Positions 17,559-26,271 of a stretch of 64,000 nt of DNA are shown piece by piece. Source of the stretch: Lawsonibacter hominis. Its GTDB lineage: Bacteria; Bacillota; Clostridia; Oscillospirales; Oscillospiraceae. The number at the start of each line of letters is the position of its first letter. The stretch's first letter is position 1. The position numbers and the translations under genes were made by a program. The stretch covers positions 1 to 64,000 of the forward strand of contig NZ_JACOPP010000002.1 of the NCBI RefSeq assembly GCF_014287895.1. The letters run 5' to 3'. The notes beneath the pieces are model-generated. The model had not been told where the DNA came from. It was given only the letters and a program-made list of their open reading frames with translations, and did not search any database.

Positions 17559-18428
17559 ATGGAAGAGCGGTCGGTCGTATCGGAACGGGGCAGGACCTAT
17601 TACTGGATCGAAAAATGCGTGCGCCCGGAGAGGGAGAACTTGGTTTTCCTGCCGGGTCTGACGGCGGATCACCGCCTGTTTGACGGCCAGATCCAACACT
17701 TTTCAGGCAGACATACCGTGCTCACGTGGGACGCGCCGGCCCACGGGAAGTCAAGGCCCTACCAGGACTTTTCCTACGGACATTTGGCGGAAGAGCTTCA
17801 AACGATCCTGGACCGGGAAGAAATCGGGACGGCAGTGCTGATCGGGCAGTCGGCGGGCGGATTTGTGGCTCAGTCGCTGCTCGCCTGCGCACCCGAACGG
17901 GTCAAGGGGCTGATCACAATCGGTACCTGTCCGTATGGAAGCCGGTATTACAGCCCGTCCGACCTTTTCTGGCTGAAGCAGACACGATGGATGTTTCGGC
18001 TTTTTCCGGACAGGCTGCTGCGCGCTTCCATGGCGCGCATGTGCGGCAGGACCCGGCGGGGCAGGGAGAATATGCTCCAAATGCTCCAGGGATACTCCAA
18101 GGACGAGCTGTGCCGGCTAATGTACCTTGGTTTTGCCGGGTTCATCCCCGAGATACGGGATACATCCCCCTGCGGGCCGATCTGGCTGACCGTGGGGGAG
18201 CACGACCGGACGGGAAAGGTCAGGGCCTATAACGAAGCGTGGCACCGGGCGGAAGGCCACCCCTTGTTCCTCATTCCGGGCGCGGCGCATAACGCCAACG
18301 TGGACCAGCCGGAAGCGATGAACCGGATCATCGACCGGTTTCTCCGGCAGCTTTCGGAGGGCGCGCATTCCCCGGACGAATCAGAGAGAGGAAGACAGAA
18401 GCAATGGAGCAGTTTTCACAGATCATGA
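17559..18428 (+). CDS. Alpha/beta-fold hydrolase
   Basis: This protein of about 289 residues starts from ATG 17559 (GGAAGGGGGA upstream; an in-frame GTG at 17508 is the alternative). The fold is clear: oxyanion strand LVFLPGLTADHRLFDGQ, DAPAHGKS, nucleophile elbow IGQSAGGFV (Ser in GxSxG), acid loop VGEHDRTGK and catalytic His in PGAAHNANVDQPEAMN. The catalytic triad is intact, so it is an active hydrolase of unknown substrate, most like small-molecule esterases or lactonases. Its 3' end overlaps the AGCS symporter gene by 25 bp, indicating coupled translation. Confidence 0.88.
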   Translation: MEERSVVSERGRTYYWIEKCVRPERENLVFLPGLTADHRLFDGQIQHFSGRHTVLTWDAPAHGKSRPYQDFSYGHLAEELQTILDREEIGTAVLIGQSAGGFVAQSLLACAPERVKGLITIGTCPYGSRYYSPSDLFWLKQTRWMFRLFPDRLLRASMARMCGRTRRGRENMLQMLQGYSKDELCRLMYLGFAGFIPEIRDTSPCGPIWLTVGEHDRTGKVRAYNEAWHRAEGHPLFLIPGAAHNANVDQPEAMNRIIDRFLRQLSEGAHSPDESERGRQKQWSSFHRS

Positions 18429-19789
18429 CCTGGCTGGATGATTTCGTATGGGGGATCCCCATGATCGTCCTGCTGCTGGGGACCCACCTGTTTATGACGT
18501 TGCGCACCGGGTTCATCCAGCGCAAAACCCTTACCGGCATCAAGCTGTCCGTGACGAAGGACCCGGATTCCCCCGGCGATGTGAGCCAGTTCCAGGCCCT
18601 CACCACCGCCCTGGCCTCCACCATCGGCACCGGCAACATCATCGGCGTGGGCACCGCTATCTTTCTGGGCGGGCCGGGCGCGGTGTTCTGGTGCTGGATC
18701 GCGGGGGTGTTCGGCATCGCTACCAAATACGCCGAATCCTTCATCGCCGTCAAATACCGGGTACGCACTCCGGACGGCAAGATGCAGGGCGGCGCCATGT
18801 ATGCCCTGGAACGCGGGCTGAATATGAAGTGGCTTGGGGTGCTGTTCGCCGCGCTGGCCGCGCTGGCCTCTTTCGGCATCGGCTGCGGCACCCAGATCAA
18901 CGCCATCGCGGAGGTCATCGAAAACAACGTCCCCCTGAATATCCCGCCCATCGCGGTGGGCGTCGTGGGGGGGATCCTTACCGGTATCGTCATCATCGGC
19001 GGCATCCAGTCCATTGCCCGTGTATGCGAGAAGCTGGTGCCCCTGATGGCGGTATTCTATGTGCTGGGATGCGTCATTATCCTGGGCATCAACTATGATT
19101 TTATCCTTCCGGCCGTGGGCGCGGTCCTGCGCTTGGCCTTTACCCCCGGTGCGGTCGCAGGCGGCCTGGTGGGGCAGGGCGTGATGATCGCCCTGCGCTT
19201 CGGCGTGGCCCGGGGACTCTTTTCCAACGAGTCCGGCATGGGGTCGGCTCCGCTGGTGGCCTCCGCCGCCCAGACCCGCAACCCGGTGTGGCAGGCCCTG
19301 GTCTCCGCCACCGGAACCTTTTGGGATACGGTGGTGGTCTGTCTTATGACCGGCCTGGTGCTGGTCTCCACGATCATGAAAAATCCGGAGATCAATATGG
19401 ACACCATCGCTGACGGCGGCCAGCTCACCACCGCGGCCTTCAGTCAGATCCCTGTGCTGGGACCCATCATTCTGGTGGTGGGCATCATTACCTTTGCCTG
19501 GTCCACCATCCTGGGCTGGTCCTACTATGGAGAGCGCTGCGCCCAGTACCTGTGGGGAAAGAAGGCGCTGCTGCCCTATAAGCTTTTGTTTGTGGCCGTG
19601 GTGGTAGTCGGCCCGGTGCTGGCGCTGGACCTAGTGTGGACCATCGCGGACATCCTCAACGCATTGATGGCCATTCCAAACCTGATCGCCGTACTGCTCC
19701 TATCCGGTGTGACCGCCAGAGAGACGAACTATTACCTGAACCACCTGGAGGAGACCGACCGGACGGAGATTCCCCTGGTGGACCGCTGA
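18404..19789 (+). CDS. Sodium:alanine symporter (AGCS family)
   Basis: This 461-residue membrane protein has about eleven helices. AGCS signatures are present: QFQALTTALASTIGTGNIIG near residues 65-85, ARGLFSNESGMGSAPLVASA and TFAWSTILGWSYYGERC near the end. It imports alanine or glycine with Na+ (or H+). It begins inside the upstream hydrolase gene and ends just before a strong bidirectional terminator. A second AGCS gene lies at 24663; the two differ clearly in sequence, so they are not a recent duplication. Confidence 0.93.
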   Translation: MEQFSQIMTWLDDFVWGIPMIVLLLGTHLFMTLRTGFIQRKTLTGIKLSVTKDPDSPGDVSQFQALTTALASTIGTGNIIGVGTAIFLGGPGAVFWCWIAGVFGIATKYAESFIAVKYRVRTPDGKMQGGAMYALERGLNMKWLGVLFAALAALASFGIGCGTQINAIAEVIENNVPLNIPPIAVGVVGGILTGIVIIGGIQSIARVCEKLVPLMAVFYVLGCVIILGINYDFILPAVGAVLRLAFTPGAVAGGLVGQGVMIALRFGVARGLFSNESGMGSAPLVASAAQTRNPVWQALVSATGTFWDTVVVCLMTGLVLVSTIMKNPEINMDTIADGGQLTTAAFSQIPVLGPIILVVGIITFAWSTILGWSYYGERCAQYLWGKKALLPYKLLFVAVVVVGPVLALDLVWTIADILNALMAIPNLIAVLLLSGVTARETNYYLNHLEETDRTEIPLVDR

Positions 19790-19800
19790 CAACAGACGGA

Positions 19801-19836
19801 GGGCCCCGTTCTCCACTTGGAGAACGGGGCCCTTTT
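19801..19836. terminator. Bidirectional terminator between AGCS and MFS genes
   Basis: GGGCCCCGTTCTCCA (19801-19815) pairs with TGGAGAACGGGGCCC (19818-19832), followed by TTTT on the plus strand. It sits between convergent genes. Confidence 0.85.
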
Positions 19837-19846
19837 GGAAGAAAAT

Positions 19847-21133
19847 TCAGTTCTGAGGCTTTACAACGGGCTTGATGAGGAAGACCAGCAGGGCGGCCAC
19901 ACCGCAGAGAACGATGAGCCCCACATACCCGGCCGTCAGGCTGCCGGTGAGCTTGAGGCTTTGTGCGTTATACAGATAGGCGCAGGCGCAGATGCCCTTG
20001 GTGACGGCGGAGATAAAGCGGCTGGCGGCGGCAAAGTCGTAGCGGCCGAAGACCGAGCCGATCATGGAGGGGATCAGATTGCAGATGCCGCCCACGGAGA
20101 TGCCTACCATGAAGACCCCAAGATAAATCGTAACGGTGTTCGCCATGAAGATGAGCAGCAGCAGGGCCACGGCATACCAGGCGGCGTAGATATAGGTCGC
20201 CTTCCTGGTCCCGATCTTCAGGTCGATGAAGCCCCAGATGTAGGAGCCGAAGATGCCGAAGAAGCCCATGACGGAGAGCATGCCGACGGCGGCGGTGCGC
20301 TCATAGCCCGCGCCCATCAGGCGGGAGACCAGCTGACTGACGATGGCGACGGTGACCATCCAAAGAAGACCCATGCCGATGCCGATCAGCCAGGTCTGGG
20401 GCGTTTTGAGCAGCCGCTTCATGGTCCAGGGACTCTTGTAGGCTCTGGCGGCGGCCTGACTGGCCTTGATTTCCTCGGCGCTCAGCGGGTCGTTGTCGGG
20501 GGCGCAGCCCACCTCTTCCGGGGTGTTTTTGCACCAGAAGATGGAGATGACGGCAAAGATCAGTACAAAAACCGCGATGGCGGTAAACATGGACTCTACG
20601 CCGAAGTTCCCCATCAGGAAGTTGGTGACAAAGGGAAAGATCATGGTGCAAAGCGGATAGCCGATGGTAGACCAGCCCAGGGCCAGGCCCTTTTTGCGGG
20701 GGAACCAGTTGGCCTGAATGGTGTTGGGCGCGGTCAGGGAGTAGCCCGCGCTCAGGATGGAGCAGGCGGCGACCGAAATAGCGTAGACGGCAAAATTTTG
20801 CGTATGACCGTAGAAGTAAATGGCAATGGCAGTGAGGAACAGCGTACCGACAAAGACTACCTTAGCGCCCTTTTTCACGATGATATGGCCGAAGATAAAG
20901 GTAAAGAGGATGGCGATCCAGCCGCCGTAGGTGGACCAGGAGAGCATGGCGGCCCGGTCCCAGCCGCGGGCGCCGCTCAAAGCGCCTACAAAGATGTTCA
21001 GGCCGTCTGTGTTGATGCCGCCGCCGATAAAATAGGCGATCATGCACATGAAGATCATGCTCCAGCCCCAGCCGCCGAAACTGTTGGCTTTGTTGTTCTG
21101 CTTGCTGGCAGTCGCTGTGTTTTGTTCCGTCAA
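19847..21133 (-). CDS. MFS transporter (OFA/monocarboxylate-like)
   Basis: This protein of 428 residues has twelve predicted helices and a central cytoplasmic loop (CAPDNDPLSAEEIKASQAAA). Segments such as WSTYGGWIAILFTFIFGHII and ANWFPRKKGLALGWSTIGYP match OFA-type MFS carriers of organic anions. It is divergent from a LysR regulator, which is followed by a phloretin-hydrolase-like gene. An aromatic or organic-acid substrate is therefore plausible, but only from context. AGGAGGAAAT precedes the ATG. The 296-bp region to the LysR gene must hold both promoters; I see no unambiguous -35/-10 pair. Confidence 0.88.
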   Translation of the reverse strand: MTEQNTATASKQNNKANSFGGWGWSMIFMCMIAYFIGGGINTDGLNIFVGALSGARGWDRAAMLSWSTYGGWIAILFTFIFGHIIVKKGAKVVFVGTLFLTAIAIYFYGHTQNFAVYAISVAACSILSAGYSLTAPNTIQANWFPRKKGLALGWSTIGYPLCTMIFPFVTNFLMGNFGVESMFTAIAVFVLIFAVISIFWCKNTPEEVGCAPDNDPLSAEEIKASQAAARAYKSPWTMKRLLKTPQTWLIGIGMGLLWMVTVAIVSQLVSRLMGAGYERTAAVGMLSVMGFFGIFGSYIWGFIDLKIGTRKATYIYAAWYAVALLLLIFMANTVTIYLGVFMVGISVGGICNLIPSMIGSVFGRYDFAAASRFISAVTKGICACAYLYNAQSLKLTGSLTAGYVGLIVLCGVAALLVFLIKPVVKPQN

Positions 21134-21429
21134 GACGATTTCCTCCTCAGCATATCCTGCCGGTGGGTTCTCTCAATGCACCCGCCGGCAGTCTGTTTTG
21201 CAGCCGCGTCCCTCAACGCAGGGTAAGAATAGCAGGAAATCCTGTAAAAGGTCAACCCCCAAAGGACATTTTGCTTATACCGATGATTCATATCCGTCAG
21301 AACGAAAGGTTATAGTCCTTGGGCCGCAGGGGATTGGGGGAGATACCGCTGAAGTGTGTGCAGGTCTTTCCAGACCGGCCGCATTTGTGGTAGAATAACA
21401 AAAACAAGGGAACGGGAGGCGTAGGTTTG

Positions 21430-22326
21430 ATGGAAATCAGACAGCTGATGTATTTTATTCAGATCGTCAAAAGCGGCACCTATTCCGCTGCGGCCAAGCA
21501 GCTCTATCTCTCCCAGCCCGCCCTGAGCAAGGCGGTCAAGCATCTGGAGGAGGAGCTGGGGGCCAAGCTGCTTGTCCAGGGGGACAAGCGCAGTGAGCCG
21601 ACCGATGTGGGACGGGTGCTTTTTGAACGGGGACAGCAGCTGATCCGGGAATACAACGACCTGCTGGGGGCGGTGGACGAGGCTAACAGCCGCAACCGGG
21701 GCCGGCTGCACTTCGGGATTCCGTACGGGCTGGGACAGATCCTGTTTTATCGCCTGACCGCCGATTTTTCCCGTGCCTTTCCGGAAATGGAGCTGGTGGT
21801 CTCCGGTCATGGTTCGGCCCATATCCGGGAGGAAGTGCTGGCCGGGCGGCTGGACATCGGGGCCACGCTGATCCCGCCGGAACCGGAGCCGGGCCTGGAG
21901 GCTACGGTGATCATGCGGGACCAGTTTTTCCTGCTTCTGCCGCGGGCGCATCCGCTGGCGGGAAGGGAAGGGGTGCGCTTTGCCCAGCTGCGGGAGGAAC
22001 AGTTCATCCTGCTCAACGAGGAATTCGTCATGACCCGTATGACCCGGCAGAGCTGCGCAATGGCGGGGTTTGCGCCCCGGGTGAAGATCGTGGCCAATCG
22101 ATCGGACTTCATCGCCGAATTGGTGGCCGACGGTCAGGGGATCGCCGTGATCGCCGGCGGGCGCTACCGTTTTGAGCACGACTCCCGCCTCTCCTGCGCG
22201 GCGCTGCTGGACGGTATCGTAGATATCGACATCGCGCTCATTACCCGTGCCGGAGCGGACCGAAGTACTGCGGCGGCGCGGTTCGTGGAGTTCGCACAGG
22301 AGCAGGCCCATGAGGGAAAGTTATAA
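21430..22326 (+). CDS. LysR-family transcriptional regulator
   Basis: Start ATG 21430 (GGGAGG upstream; a TTG three bases earlier is in frame); 298 residues. The N-terminal helix-turn-helix is MEIRQLMYFIQIVKSGTYSAAAKQLYLSQPALSKAVKHLE; the substrate-binding domain begins about residue 90 (RLHFGIPYGLGQILFYRL). The arrangement, divergent from one MFS gene and about 100 bp upstream of the hydrolase and second MFS gene, is the usual LysR layout in which the regulator responds to a pathway substrate. Effector unknown; a (poly)phenol is inferred from the neighbour. Confidence 0.92.
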   Translation: MEIRQLMYFIQIVKSGTYSAAAKQLYLSQPALSKAVKHLEEELGAKLLVQGDKRSEPTDVGRVLFERGQQLIREYNDLLGAVDEANSRNRGRLHFGIPYGLGQILFYRLTADFSRAFPEMELVVSGHGSAHIREEVLAGRLDIGATLIPPEPEPGLEATVIMRDQFFLLLPRAHPLAGREGVRFAQLREEQFILLNEEFVMTRMTRQSCAMAGFAPRVKIVANRSDFIAELVADGQGIAVIAGGRYRFEHDSRLSCAALLDGIVDIDIALITRAGADRSTAAARFVEFAQEQAHEGKL

Positions 22327-22429
22327 CGGCCATGAAAAGGGGATATTTTACTTTCCGGCCGGCTTGGGGTATGGTATGTTTGCAACCGAAGTTCCCCCAA
22401 CAAAAAATCCAACGCTCGGAGGTCATACC

Positions 22430-23254
22430 ATGAGACAACCCCTTTCCGAGGCGGAGCGGCGCAAGCCCTACGCCAAATATTTTGATGAACCATATCCCCC
22501 CGTGCCCGAAGATATTCTGGAGCAGATGGCCCGGCCCATGGACCCCGCGCTGGCCCTGCCCATCCAAGAGAGGAACGACCTGCTGAACCCCGGCTACCTG
22601 CCCAGGGAGGTGGGCTGGTGCGTTATGCCGGACGGCAGCGGATACATCGCTTCCCTGACCCGAATGCCCGGCGTCACGCTGGAGATGATCGAGTGGTGGT
22701 TCGCCTGGCATGGACTGGAGAGCCTGCGCTATCAGATCTGGGACCCCAACGACCATTATCTGGCCCGGGTCAGTCCGGACCACCGGCAGCGCCGCCTGGA
22801 CCCAGCGCTGAGCTGGCGGGAGCGCAATTGGAACACCAGCGATTTCGTGTTGGAGAACGTGGGGGAGGGCACCTCGGCCCTGCGCATCTCCTTCCGCTCC
22901 CCGGAGTCCTTTGGATTCGATATGGAGCGCTTCAACGCCCAGCCGGTGACGGCCATCTGTGCCCACAGCGGGCCGCCCGACTGGGACATCCCCCGGACCA
23001 CCTTCATCCATTTTGCCCGCGCGGTGGAGGGCGGGATCGAACTGCGCACCCGTTTTTGGCTGGGCTGGATGATCGTCAACAAGCAGCCTGTGCGCACCGA
23101 CTTCGCCGTGGACCCCCGGCGGGTACAGGGGCTGTCCCGCCACTCGCCCCAGGAGTATTACCGCCTGGCCAAATATCTGCCGCAGATCTTTGCGGAAAAC
23201 CATGACAAGCCGGACCGGGCGGAGGATCTGACTGTCATGGACTTCGCCGGATGA
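22430..23254 (+). CDS. Phloretin hydrolase / DAPG hydrolase (PhlG)-family C-C hydrolase
   Basis: Starts at ATG 22430 behind CGGAGG; 274 residues, the size of the family. The N-terminal EAERRKPYAKYFDEP, YCxMPDG-like WCVMPDGSGYIASLTRMPGV, WWFAWHGLESLRYQIWDPND and HY are the hallmarks of the zinc-dependent DAPG/phloretin hydrolase family as I know it; His94, His109 and Glu142 are candidate metal ligands. These enzymes cut an aryl-ketone C-C bond (phloretin to phloroglucinol plus hydroxyphenylpropionate, or diacetylphloroglucinol to the monoacetyl form). No signal peptide. ATGA overlap with the next MFS gene makes an operon. The family is fairly certain; phloretin as substrate is an inference, strengthened by the chalcone-isomerase-like gene at 61321. 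Confidence 0.8.
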   Translation: MRQPLSEAERRKPYAKYFDEPYPPVPEDILEQMARPMDPALALPIQERNDLLNPGYLPREVGWCVMPDGSGYIASLTRMPGVTLEMIEWWFAWHGLESLRYQIWDPNDHYLARVSPDHRQRRLDPALSWRERNWNTSDFVLENVGEGTSALRISFRSPESFGFDMERFNAQPVTAICAHSGPPDWDIPRTTFIHFARAVEGGIELRTRFWLGWMIVNKQPVRTDFAVDPRRVQGLSRHSPQEYYRLAKYLPQIFAENHDKPDRAEDLTVMDFAG

Positions 23255-24555
23255 GTGCAGAAACACTGGCTGTGAACCGGCAGCAGGCCAGCCGCCGCCG
23301 GGCAACGGCGGTTTTCCTGGGGGTATGCCTGTTCAATTTTGCCGGCTACGGCCTGATTATCAATTGCTTCGGCCTGTTTCTCTCTCCAGTCAGCGTCGCT
23401 CAAAATATTTCCATCACAGAGATATCCCTGACCCATACGGTGCGCACGTTGTGCGGTATGGCGGGCACGGTTCTGGCCGGACGGCTCATGCCCCGGTACG
23501 ACCTGCGCAAGTATCTGGCTCTGGTGTGCCTGGGATTGGCGGGCGCGGCGGTCCTGACGGCGCGCTCCACGGTGTTTTGGCACTTTATGCTCAGCGCCGC
23601 CCTGCTGGGCTTTGCGGCGGGGCTTGGCATCTACACCCTGGTGCCGCTGGTCATCAGCGAGTGGTTCACCGCTCCGGGAGGCTACATCGGTCTGGCCACC
23701 GCCTGCGGTGGGCTGGGCGGCATCGTCTTCTCGCCGGTGCTGGCCCGGGTCATCCAATGCCGCGGCTGGCAGGCGGGGTATCTGCTGATTGCCGCCGTCG
23801 CCCTGTTGGTCATGCTGCCCGCCGGGGTGTTCCTGATCCGCTTCCGGCCCGGGGAGCTGGGGCTGGAGCCCTGTACGGGAAAAAAAACGGTACGGGCGGG
23901 GCGACGGGAGAGCGTCCCGCTGCCCATGGATGCCGGGGTCACACCGGACCAAGCGGCCCACATGCCGGTCTTTTACCTCATCATCGGCATGTTCATCGCG
24001 GTCTCGCTGGTATCGGGGGCCTATACCCATGTGCCCGCCATGCTTCGTGCCAAGGGATACGGCGAGATGGCAGTGGGCGGACTCAATGCCTGCTATCAGA
24101 TGGGGGCCGCGCTGACGCAGTTCCTGCTGGGAGCGCTCAGCGTCCGCTGGGGGATCCGGCGGACGATGGAGCTGTTTCTTACGATCATCGGCGTAGGCGC
24201 CGTGGGACTGCTGCTGACCGGCAGCGGAAGCGTGATCCTGACCGGAGTCTTTGCGCTGATGCTGGGCGGCGGGCGCGCGCTGGGGGTCGTGGAAGGGCCT
24301 ATCCTGGTGCGGGAGGCCTTCGGTCACCGATGCTATAACACCATTTTTTCCAACCTCTACACCGCCTATCTGACGGCCTGCGCCCTGACGACGACCATCT
24401 ATGGACTTATTTACGACAGCACCGGTTCCTATACCGTGGTGTTCCTGTTCATCCTGGTGTGTATCGTGCTGGCAGCCCTCACCGTCTTCGGCTCCCTGTT
24501 CTGCATCCGCCGCAGCGTCTGGCGCGCGGCGGCCGCGGCACAGCGGCATACCTGA
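23251..24555 (+). CDS. MFS transporter
   Basis: This protein of 434 residues has twelve predicted helices, a basic N-terminus (NRQQASRRRATAVF) and a long central loop (about 195-235). Its start overlaps the stop of the hydrolase (ATGA), so it is translationally coupled. It may import the aromatic substrate or export products such as phloroglucinol or phenylpropionates. It is not closely similar to the MFS carrier at 19847. Substrate is inferred from the operon only. Confidence 0.87.
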   Translation: MSAETLAVNRQQASRRRATAVFLGVCLFNFAGYGLIINCFGLFLSPVSVAQNISITEISLTHTVRTLCGMAGTVLAGRLMPRYDLRKYLALVCLGLAGAAVLTARSTVFWHFMLSAALLGFAAGLGIYTLVPLVISEWFTAPGGYIGLATACGGLGGIVFSPVLARVIQCRGWQAGYLLIAAVALLVMLPAGVFLIRFRPGELGLEPCTGKKTVRAGRRESVPLPMDAGVTPDQAAHMPVFYLIIGMFIAVSLVSGAYTHVPAMLRAKGYGEMAVGGLNACYQMGAALTQFLLGALSVRWGIRRTMELFLTIIGVGAVGLLLTGSGSVILTGVFALMLGGGRALGVVEGPILVREAFGHRCYNTIFSNLYTAYLTACALTTTIYGLIYDSTGSYTVVFLFILVCIVLAALTVFGSLFCIRRSVWRAAAAAQRHT

Positions 24556-24564
24556 CCAGCTTCC

Positions 24565-24594
24565 GCGCCCCGGCCGTTTGGAAGGCCGGGGCGC
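24565..24594 (+). terminator. GC-rich terminator hairpin after the hydrolase-MFS operon
   Basis: GCGCCCCGGCC (24565-24575) pairs with GGCCGGGGCGC (24584-24594) with an 8-nt loop; the following TGCGTTT is a poor U-tract. Confidence 0.65.
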
Positions 24595-24662
24595 TGCGTT
24601 TGGCTGCGGCATTACATATTCCGTCCCTTGTCCGCATACCAGTAGCTTGAGGTGGTGAGGCG

Positions 24663-26072
24663 ATGACCTTTCTGGAGCGGCTGGGCGATTTTATTTGGAA
24701 CCCGTGGCTGCTGGGGCTGTTTTTGCTGGTGGGGCTGTTTTATTCCCTGCGTACCGGCTTTTTTCAGGTGTTCGAGTGCGGGTTATGGCTCAGGACCACG
24801 CTGGGTTCCCTCCTCCGGCCCCGGCGGAAGCGGCAGGGAGGCGGGCTGACTCAGTTCCAGGCCCTGTCCACTGCGCTGGCCTCCACCATCGGGACCGGGA
24901 GTATCGCCGGGGTGGCCACCGCCATTTTTTACGGCGGGCCTGGGGCGGTGTTCTGGATGTGGGTCTCCGCCCTTCTGGGCATGATGACCAGCTGTGCGGA
25001 GAAGACGCTGGCGGTGCGCTACCGGGAACGCGCCCGGGACGGCGGATGGCAGGGAGGCCCCATGTGCTACATGGAGCGGGGCGTGGGCAGCCGCTTTCTG
25101 GCGGCGCTGTTCTCCGTCTGCTGTGTGGCGGCCTCTCTGGGGGGCGGAAACATGGTGCAGGCCAATTCCATCGCCACCGCGCTGGAGGCCTCGTTCGGCT
25201 GGGACCGGCTGGCGGTTGGGGCGATCACCGCGCTGCTGACCGGGGCGGTCATCCTGGGTGGGATCGGGCGCATCGGGCGTTTCAGCGAGAAGCTGGTGCC
25301 CTGTATGGCACTTTTGTTTTTGGGCGGCGGGGCCGTGGTGCTGTTTGTGCATGCCTCCGCCATCCCGGACGCGCTCTCGCGCATCGTCTCAGGGGCCGTT
25401 GCACCCCGCGCCGCGGCGGGCGGCGGGCTGGGCTACGGTGTGGCCGCCGCCATGCGCTATGGGATCGCCCGGGGCGTGTTTACCAACGAGGCGGGCATGG
25501 GCTCCTCCGCCATGGCGCACGCCGCCTCCGATGTGGAGGAGCCCGCCGAGGAGGGCATGTGGGGGATGTTCGAGGTCTTTGTCGCCACGCTGCTGGTGTG
25601 CTCCGTCACCGCCTTAGTCATCCTGACCACTGGGGTCTACGATGAAAAAGCGGCCCTGGCCGCCATCCAGAGCGGACGCGTCTCCTCCGTCATGGTGGGC
25701 GCGCCTCTGTCCGCCGCAGCCTTTTCCACCGTGTTCGGCCGCTTCGGCGGCATCTTTGTGTCCCTGTGCCTGCTGCTGTTTGCATTTACGTCGCTGCTGG
25801 GATGGAGTTATTACGGGGAGCGGGGCCTGGAATACCTGACGGGCTCTGACCGCTGGCGCCGGCTCTATCGGGCAGTGTTCCTGCTGATGGTGGTCGGGGG
25901 CAGCGTGGGGGAGCTGGCCGCCGTGTGGCAGCTGGCCGACATCTTCAACGGCCTGATGGCCCTGCCCAATCTGTGTGCGCTGCTGCTGCTCGCACCGGAA
26001 GCGCTGCATCTTCTGAATGCTTGGGAAGGAAAACAAAAGAGAGAAAAGGGCGAAAAGATAAGACCAAACTGA
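24663..26072 (+). CDS. Sodium:alanine symporter (AGCS family), second gene
   Basis: This protein of 469 residues starts behind GGTGGTGAGG. AGCS motifs: QFQALSTALASTIGTGSIAG, FTNEAGMGSSAMAHAASD and LLGWSYYGERGLEYLTG. About eleven helices. It is monocistronic: a terminator lies before it and a 48-bp palindrome after it. It transports alanine, glycine or a related small amino acid with Na+; why this genome keeps two unlike AGCS carriers 6 kb apart is not evident. The C-terminus becomes Lys/Glu-rich. Confidence 0.93.
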   Translation: MTFLERLGDFIWNPWLLGLFLLVGLFYSLRTGFFQVFECGLWLRTTLGSLLRPRRKRQGGGLTQFQALSTALASTIGTGSIAGVATAIFYGGPGAVFWMWVSALLGMMTSCAEKTLAVRYRERARDGGWQGGPMCYMERGVGSRFLAALFSVCCVAASLGGGNMVQANSIATALEASFGWDRLAVGAITALLTGAVILGGIGRIGRFSEKLVPCMALLFLGGGAVVLFVHASAIPDALSRIVSGAVAPRAAAGGGLGYGVAAAMRYGIARGVFTNEAGMGSSAMAHAASDVEEPAEEGMWGMFEVFVATLLVCSVTALVILTTGVYDEKAALAAIQSGRVSSVMVGAPLSAAAFSTVFGRFGGIFVSLCLLLFAFTSLLGWSYYGERGLEYLTGSDRWRRLYRAVFLLMVVGGSVGELAAVWQLADIFNGLMALPNLCALLLLAPEALHLLNAWEGKQKREKGEKIRPN

Positions 26073-26210
26073 CGGGATTCAAGACAAAACGAAAAAAGAG
26101 CGTTACGAATGGATTGGATAAATCGTCAAAAGCATCAAATCCCCAAGGGGTCAGGGCAGGCGCAAGGCGCGGCGGCGCCTTAACGCGGCCGGAGACTCCG
26201 TACACATTGG

Positions 26211-26258
26211 GAAAGCCCCCTGGCCCCGGCGCAGCTGCGCCGGGGCCAGGGGGCTTTC
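26211..26258. terminator. 48-bp perfect palindrome, bidirectional terminator
   Basis: The 24-bp arms 26211-26234 and 26235-26258 (GAAAGCCCCCTGG... and its exact complement, no unpaired loop) lie between convergent genes ending at 26072 and 26272. The outer GAAAG/CTTTC gives a short U-run in either direction. Nothing else is recognisable in 26073-26210. Confidence 0.8.
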
Positions 26259-26271
26259 CTGCAGATAGAAG

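Noticed and set aside
19817..21226. 469-codon plus-strand frame opposite the first MFS gene
   Set aside because: Asp/Gly/His-rich shadow with no start signal; the MFS frame has twelve helices.
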